NCBI GenBank assembly: GCA_020226215.1
Contig: CM035226.1
Coordinates: forward strand, 58,923,455-58,987,454
Length of the DNA stretch: 64,000 nt
Origin: Sindora glabra
Lineage: Eukaryota; Streptophyta; Magnoliopsida; Fabales; Fabaceae
Direction: 5' to 3'
This document shows, in pieces, positions 59,803-64,000 of the stretch; positions within the stretch are counted from its first letter, which is position 1, and every line of letters begins with the position of its first letter. A model generated the notes under the pieces. The model worked only from the letters and a program-made list of their open reading frames with translations, was not told the DNA's origin and searched no databases. Both the position numbers and the translations under genes were made by a program.

Positions 59803-60233
59803 ACTTGCTTATAAGTTGATTGATTCAGAGACAATAATTTGAATTGTTTAAGGATGGTCATCAAGGTAAAGGCTAGCTTTTCTTTCTTTTAGCACCTTTT
59901 CTTAAACCTATGTAACATTATACTAATAAAATTAACTATTTTTTACTCTTTATTTTCCATCATGATCACTAATAAGTTGATCACTTTTTTGGACGTTGCC
60001 AGATATATGTAAAGAGGTTTTCCTTTATAAGGTTTTAACAAAATTGGTGGCTTAGATAAATATTGCTTTAACTTAACAAATGCATCCTTACAAGAAGTAT
60101 CTCAGATAAAATTCTCAATATTTTTAAGTAAATTCTAAAAAAGCAAATGTTTGTCACTTAATTTGGACATAAACCTTTCCAATATAGATACCCTCCCATT
60201 TAGTAACTAAGTTTCTCAAACATTTCTTAAGCT
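59803..60233 (-). pseudogene. gypsy RNase H remnant, N-terminal part
   Basis: Minus-strand patches from 60,180 downward: KLSDKHLLF-like, SCKDAFVKLKQYL-like after frame repair by eye, KTSLHISGNVQ and, near 59,890-59,835, KEKLAFTLMTILKQFKLLS. These are the thumb/connection and RNase H start of plant gypsy pol. Stops and indels are numerous. Confidence 0.7.
60226..60233. other. 8-bp target duplication, left copy (CTTAAGCT)
   Basis: Immediately left of TAGGGGTGC. Right copy CTTGAGCT at 61,375-61,382 differs by one transition. Eight bases is the hAT size. Confidence 0.8.
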
Positions 60234-61374
60234 TAGGGGTGCTTAATGGGCCAATGGTCCATGGGCCTAGCAGGCTAGCTTGCGGATTTTATGTGGACCG
60301 AATTTGTGGAAATGAACCCGTAAAAGATGCGGGCCTATGTGGGTTGGACCTAGCGGATCACAGTCCGTGCGGGCTAAATCCGCTTGTCCACAAACTAGCC
60401 CACGGGCCAGATTTCCCTAAAAATGAGCCTTTCCACCCTGGCTGCCCAAGGTCCGTTTTCTGTCTACAAGTCCATCTTTGATTTTCTGTTGACTCAAGTC
60501 CTAACCCAAACCGCAAGCCACATTTTATAAGTTGAAACCACTCAAGTGTCTCAAGTCTACTACACTCCACTGACTAACTAATAGGCTAAAGCCTAAAGAC
60601 AAAAATGGACTAATGCCTAATGAAGACTGGAGTGCAGTTTGTGACTCTGTGTCTGTGTAATGCAGAAACTGAAGATGGCCAAATGAGATAGGAGATCGGA
60701 GACCCAAATTCCAACTACCCAAATCAAATGGCAATTAGCATAAAGTATTGATTAAGTGAGTTAAACTATCAATTGGCAATTGGCGTGAGTCACTGTGATT
60801 CGTGAGCTAAAAGTTTATGACCCAGTTAATAAAATAAATAAATAATTAAAATAAATTCTAGAATTTCCAAATTGCAATCGCAAATCTGAAATCCCTAGTT
60901 GAGACTAAGAGTGAGAGCAGGTCGAGCTTAGTGCATTGTGTCTGTGAACTGTGATTTTATGACCTCACTATCATTGAACTAGAATGGTGGGTGGAATTGC
61001 TTTGCTGTTTGGACTGGGAGCAATGAACTACTGAAGTAGGACATTATCATCGGTCATCGCTTAACGCTTGCAGCTTGCAGTGTGGTGTTGTCCGACAGTT
61101 TGAGAGAGACAAGAGGTAGAGAGTGAGAAACTAGAAACGAAGCTACAAAGGAAGATCGAGAGAGAGGCAGAGACCAGGGAGCTCATCTTGCTTCTTCTTT
61201 TTCAGTATAATGCGAGCTAACCCATGGGCCAAATCTGCAGGCCCCTATTACAGGACCGGACTAAAAAATAGTGGCCTATTTAAGATGTGAGCCTTAGTGG
61301 ATCGGACTTAAACGGACCCGGCTCGCACGGGCCAGCTTGCGGGCCATGCGGGCTGGCCTTGTTAAGCACTCCTA
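60234..61374. mobile_element. Non-autonomous hAT transposon, 1,141 bp
   Basis: Left end TAGGGGTGCTTAATGGGCC; right end reversed TAGGAGTGCTTAACAAGGCC, so inverted termini agree over most of about 20 bp. It is flanked by the 8-bp duplication CTTAAGCT/CTTGAGCT. Both subterminal regions are rich in GGGCC, GCGGGC and CCCGC-type motifs in both orientations, as in hAT elements. GC content is strikingly higher than the surroundings. No transposase coding is evident; the short ORFs inside (60,239-60,734) overlap the GC-rich ends on both strands and show no domain. It interrupts the gypsy pol between RT and RNase H. Confidence 0.85.
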
Positions 61375-61382
61375 CTTGAGCT
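61375..61382. other. 8-bp target duplication, right copy (CTTGAGCT)
   Basis: Follows CACTCCTA at the right hAT end and pairs with 60,226-60,233. Confidence 0.8.
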
Positions 61383-62130
61383 TGCCATGTTGATGATTAC
61401 TTGGCACTTAAAAGGGTTTGCCTTTATGCTTTACTTCATTAGCATAAATCCTAGGAATTTCCTACTTTGACTCCAAAAACCTTATATTATGTCATTCTAG
61501 TACCTTAAAAACCTCATCAAGATCCCACCCATGTTCCTTAAAACTTTGGGACTTTACTAGTATGTCATTGACATAAACCTTAAGATTTTAGCCAATTTGT
61601 TTTAAAAATACTTTGTTCATTAACCATTAGTATGTTGCCTTTACATTTTTTAAATTGAATGAAATTACTTTATAGTAATACATTCCTTGATCTATTATGA
61701 ATGCTATCTTGTCCTTGTTAGAAGTGTGCATTCTTCATTGATTATAACTTAAGAATGCATCCTTAAAGTTTTGTTTTCCAAAACCTATTGCACTATCCAT
61801 CAATTAATTGAAACTTAGAAATGGGAAAGAGTCCTTTGAACATGTTTTATTTTAATTAATGATGTCAACACACATTCACCATTATTTGTTTAACTTCTTC
61901 AGAATACCTCATTAGTTAACCAAGTGGTATGCTTTACTTCTTTAATAAATCTTGCATCAAGAAACTTTGTTTACTTTTTTTGTAATTGCTTTTCTTTGCT
62001 AGGACTTTAACATTCCTTTTTTTTATTGTACTGGCTTTGCATTTGTGTCACATCTAACTTAGCTATGACTGGCATGGATTCCCTTCTCGATATCCATTAG
62101 CTTATCCATTCCTAATTTGGTATCATCACA
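61383..62130 (-). pseudogene. gypsy reverse transcriptase remnant
   Basis: Minus-strand blocks in order: NFKDAFLSYNQ near 61,775-61,740, KDKIAFIIDQGMYYYKVISF (about 61,715-61,660), NLKNVKATY and LMNKVF, then KVYVNDILVKSQSFKEHGWD (about 61,585-61,527) and KFLGFMLMK with KANPFKCQ near 61,460-61,410. The second Asp of the catalytic box region is preserved but the first is Asn (VNDI). RT copied the element's RNA. Stops and frame changes inactivate it. Confidence 0.8.
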
Positions 62131-64000
62131 TAACTACTAACAAGTTAATTTACTTTACTTACTTATTTTTATAAATAAGATAAATATTTATAAAATAAAA
62201 AAATTAATTATCATGTATACAAACTATTTACAAGCCCATGGCTATTTTCAACTATATTTTTATCACAATTATGGCTACTAGAACATACTATGATGAAAAA
62301 CCCTACTCTAAATCAACAGGTGGTGGTTGGGGAGCTTTATTCTAGGTGTTTGTAAAACATTTAAAAAATAAAAATAATGGGACTATGTTTTAGTAAGTAG
62401 ATAACCTACCTAACATAATATAAATAACCACATACATTTGTTTTTATAAAATTTAAGTATATTACATAGAAATCTATAAATTACATCACATTTCTAACTT
62501 GTACATCACATAATATCATCATTCATAGATGATAGTATGCAATAATTAACAAGAAAATAGAAAATAACACATATTTATTCCATCTTGTACCTCTTTTCAT
62601 CTATAACCATTCATAAATCCATTCTTGTCCCTCTAAGCACTTTATTCATTCACAAATGTTTTCATTTTCAAATTCAATTCAATACTGTACCACTATATTT
62701 CCATTCCAATCCCTTTAGGTTCACATTCTCTAACAATAATAATCCCTTGAAAGGGATTCATCATCACATTATACACAATTCTGTTCTAATCATATTTCAC
62801 AAAATTAACATCTAAAACAATTAGAATAATACATTGCTATATATGACAATACTAAACTATTTTCATACATAACTATATATATATTTACAATTTCATATTG
62901 CATCTCATTCATAATATAGTACACTTGCAAATTGGATAGGTTAAATTTCATTAATCACTCATCTTCATACCTTAAATTCAAAAACAATAATTTAGTAAAT
63001 CAATATACAAGATTCAATTGAACATAATGGAGTAGTTGAATACAATACTCAAATATAAGGCTTTTAAAGCCTATACTTGAGTATTGTATACAGGTATATG
63101 CGAGTAGAGAGTAACTAAAGCCTTGGCACTTAAGTATGATATTCAAATACTTAAAGGAAAAAATGAATTCCTCGTTGTATACTTTAAATAAGGTATTTGA
63201 ATAATGCCCTTCGAGGATAACCTCTACAGTTGTATTTGAATACTATATTTGAATACCACCTGGAAATTTCCAAGTTTACCTGAATTTCACCAAAATAATG
63301 GACATTTGAACCTAGAAAATCCTAACACATTGCACATAATTCAATAATTACAATATTACAAACATTTATCCTTATTTCTTAACTTGGAATTAGTAGAAAA
63401 TGATACTAGAATTAAGATTGCATGCTTAAATCATCGTATTTCCATAAAATTTATCATTTAAACCAAATTATTAAAAAATCTCACAAACAACATTCTAAAT
63501 AGATTATCTACTTAACTATGATGTCGAGGAAATGAAGAGGAGTTAAACAAGAAAGTTGATTTGTTCCTATCATACTAAACAAAAGGAAATTAACTTAATC
63601 CCTAACTTTCCCCTTGTCACCATAAATTTTCAAAAACTATTTAACTAACCTTGTCATCGTAAAGAATTACTTTAGTTGAGGTGAAAGTTTTGATGATCCA
63701 TTAAGGCAATTGCTAAATCTTCTTATTGTGAAGTGGAAAAAAGAAATTGGGGGAAAAGGTGGTAAGAGAATCAAGTATGTTGGCAATTAAAAAATGAGAA
63801 GGAAAAGTGGTTTTTATAAGTTTTATATTGAAACATGGCAATTTGGTAATTCTAGACAGGTTTGATGGTAAAATTAAAAAATAATTTCTTAAATCTCCTT
63901 TATATACTGGTAATTAAACCTAATTATACACTAACTCTTATTAGAATTTGTTTTTCTTATTTTAATTGCAAACTTTATTTTGTTATATAAGTCTTACCTA
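62131..64000 (-). repeat. Antisense LTR-like region (chromovirus-like)
   Basis: AT-rich DNA whose reverse strand has a CT-rich leader-like section (63,790-63,690), then TTCAGGTAAACTTGGAAATT near 63,290, and near 62,410 GGTAGGTTATCTACTTACTA, phrases I associate with Tekay/Del-like LTRs. A hairpin lies at 63,040-63,090. A plus-strand opening at 62,585-62,815 shows no domain. The region reaches the window end, so boundaries are unknown. Confidence 0.35.
63040..63090. repeat. Near-perfect 51-bp palindrome
   Basis: ATACAATACTCAAATATAAG and GGCTTT on the left pair with AAAGCC and TATACTTGAGTATTGTAT on the right around a single-base centre, with one mismatch and one bulge. A transcript in either direction could form a stable hairpin. 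Confidence 0.8.

Larger units (their letters stand above)
56430..62130 (-). mobile_element. Tat-like Ty3/gypsy pol relic with two nested insertions
   Basis: On the minus strand the pol order is RT (62,110-61,383), RNase H (60,233-59,803 then 58,428-58,262), and integrase with C-terminal tail (57,800-56,435). The frame content resumes precisely across two insertions: a solo LTR (58,429-59,802) and a non-autonomous hAT (60,234-61,374). Downstream, an opposite-strand ORF relic is present. All domains are broken by stops. LTRs of this element were not identified; the region from 62,150 on is a different LTR type. Confidence 0.75.

Noticed and set aside
60239..60734. Overlapping ORFs on both strands with balanced composition
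   Set aside because: They arise from the GC-rich subterminal repeats of the hAT element and show no domain.
1..64000. A novel defence, biosynthetic or signalling gene cluster
   Set aside because: All recognisable coding sequence belongs to known transposon families or to broken copies of three known host gene families. No intact unknown multi-gene set is visible.

Overview
This window is plant nuclear DNA, very AT-rich and dominated by decayed transposable elements. Plant features include copia and gypsy retrotransposons of plant-specific lineages, a CACTA (En/Spm) transposase relic, MITEs, a 5'-truncated LINE, and relics of three plant host genes with GT-AG introns. It reads like a pericentromeric or otherwise repeat-rich interval of a eudicot; I cannot name the species. 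No bacterial-type features, rRNA, tRNA or CRISPR were recognised, and no intact long ORF exists. Most ORFs above 60 codons are chance openings or shadows.

Layout. 1-3,300: AT-rich sequence with LTR-like character. 4,035-5,120: minus-strand LINE 3' relic. 5,285-19,790: one complete but dead Sirevirus-like Ty1/copia element on the plus strand, with two LTRs, a polypurine tract, a decayed PBS and a perfect 5-bp target duplication (GTTTA). It carries gag, protease, integrase, RT and RNase H remnants, then a long extra ORF region that is itself interrupted by a solo LTR. 22,150-23,916: an antisense LTR containing a 204-bp MITE. 24,650-28,345: CACTA transposase relic (minus) split by a sense LTR of the same family. 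31,290-38,863: a higher-GC island of host gene relics: an orphan exon (minus), a purple acid phosphatase 3' half (plus), a DUF760/UV-B-induced-protein-like gene (minus) and an RNA polymerase II subunit RPB4-like gene (minus). 39,580-41,885: two copies of a MITE, one carrying a second nested MITE. 42,830-44,049: another antisense LTR. 44,596-44,818: a 74-bp minisatellite. 48,794 to about 55,370: a plus-strand Athila/Tat-like gypsy that keeps LTR, gag and protease but lacks RT to integrase. 55,740-62,130: a minus-strand Tat-like gypsy pol with an opposite-strand ORF relic downstream of integrase, interrupted by a solo LTR (58,429-59,802) and a non-autonomous hAT (60,234-61,374). 62,150-64,000: antisense LTR-like sequence with a hairpin.

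How the pieces relate. Nothing here acts as a functioning pathway. The window is a stratigraphy of insertions within insertions, several proven by internal arithmetic: target duplications, terminal inverted repeats, reading frames that resume across an insertion, and LTR lengths that agree once a nested MITE is subtracted. The host gene relics keep much of their splice architecture while their reading frames are broken. I did not find an undescribed biological system. The most useful observations are the nested-insertion chronology, the RT-less gypsy with a cysteine-rich peptide, and the sense/antisense ORF arrangement of the Tat-like element.
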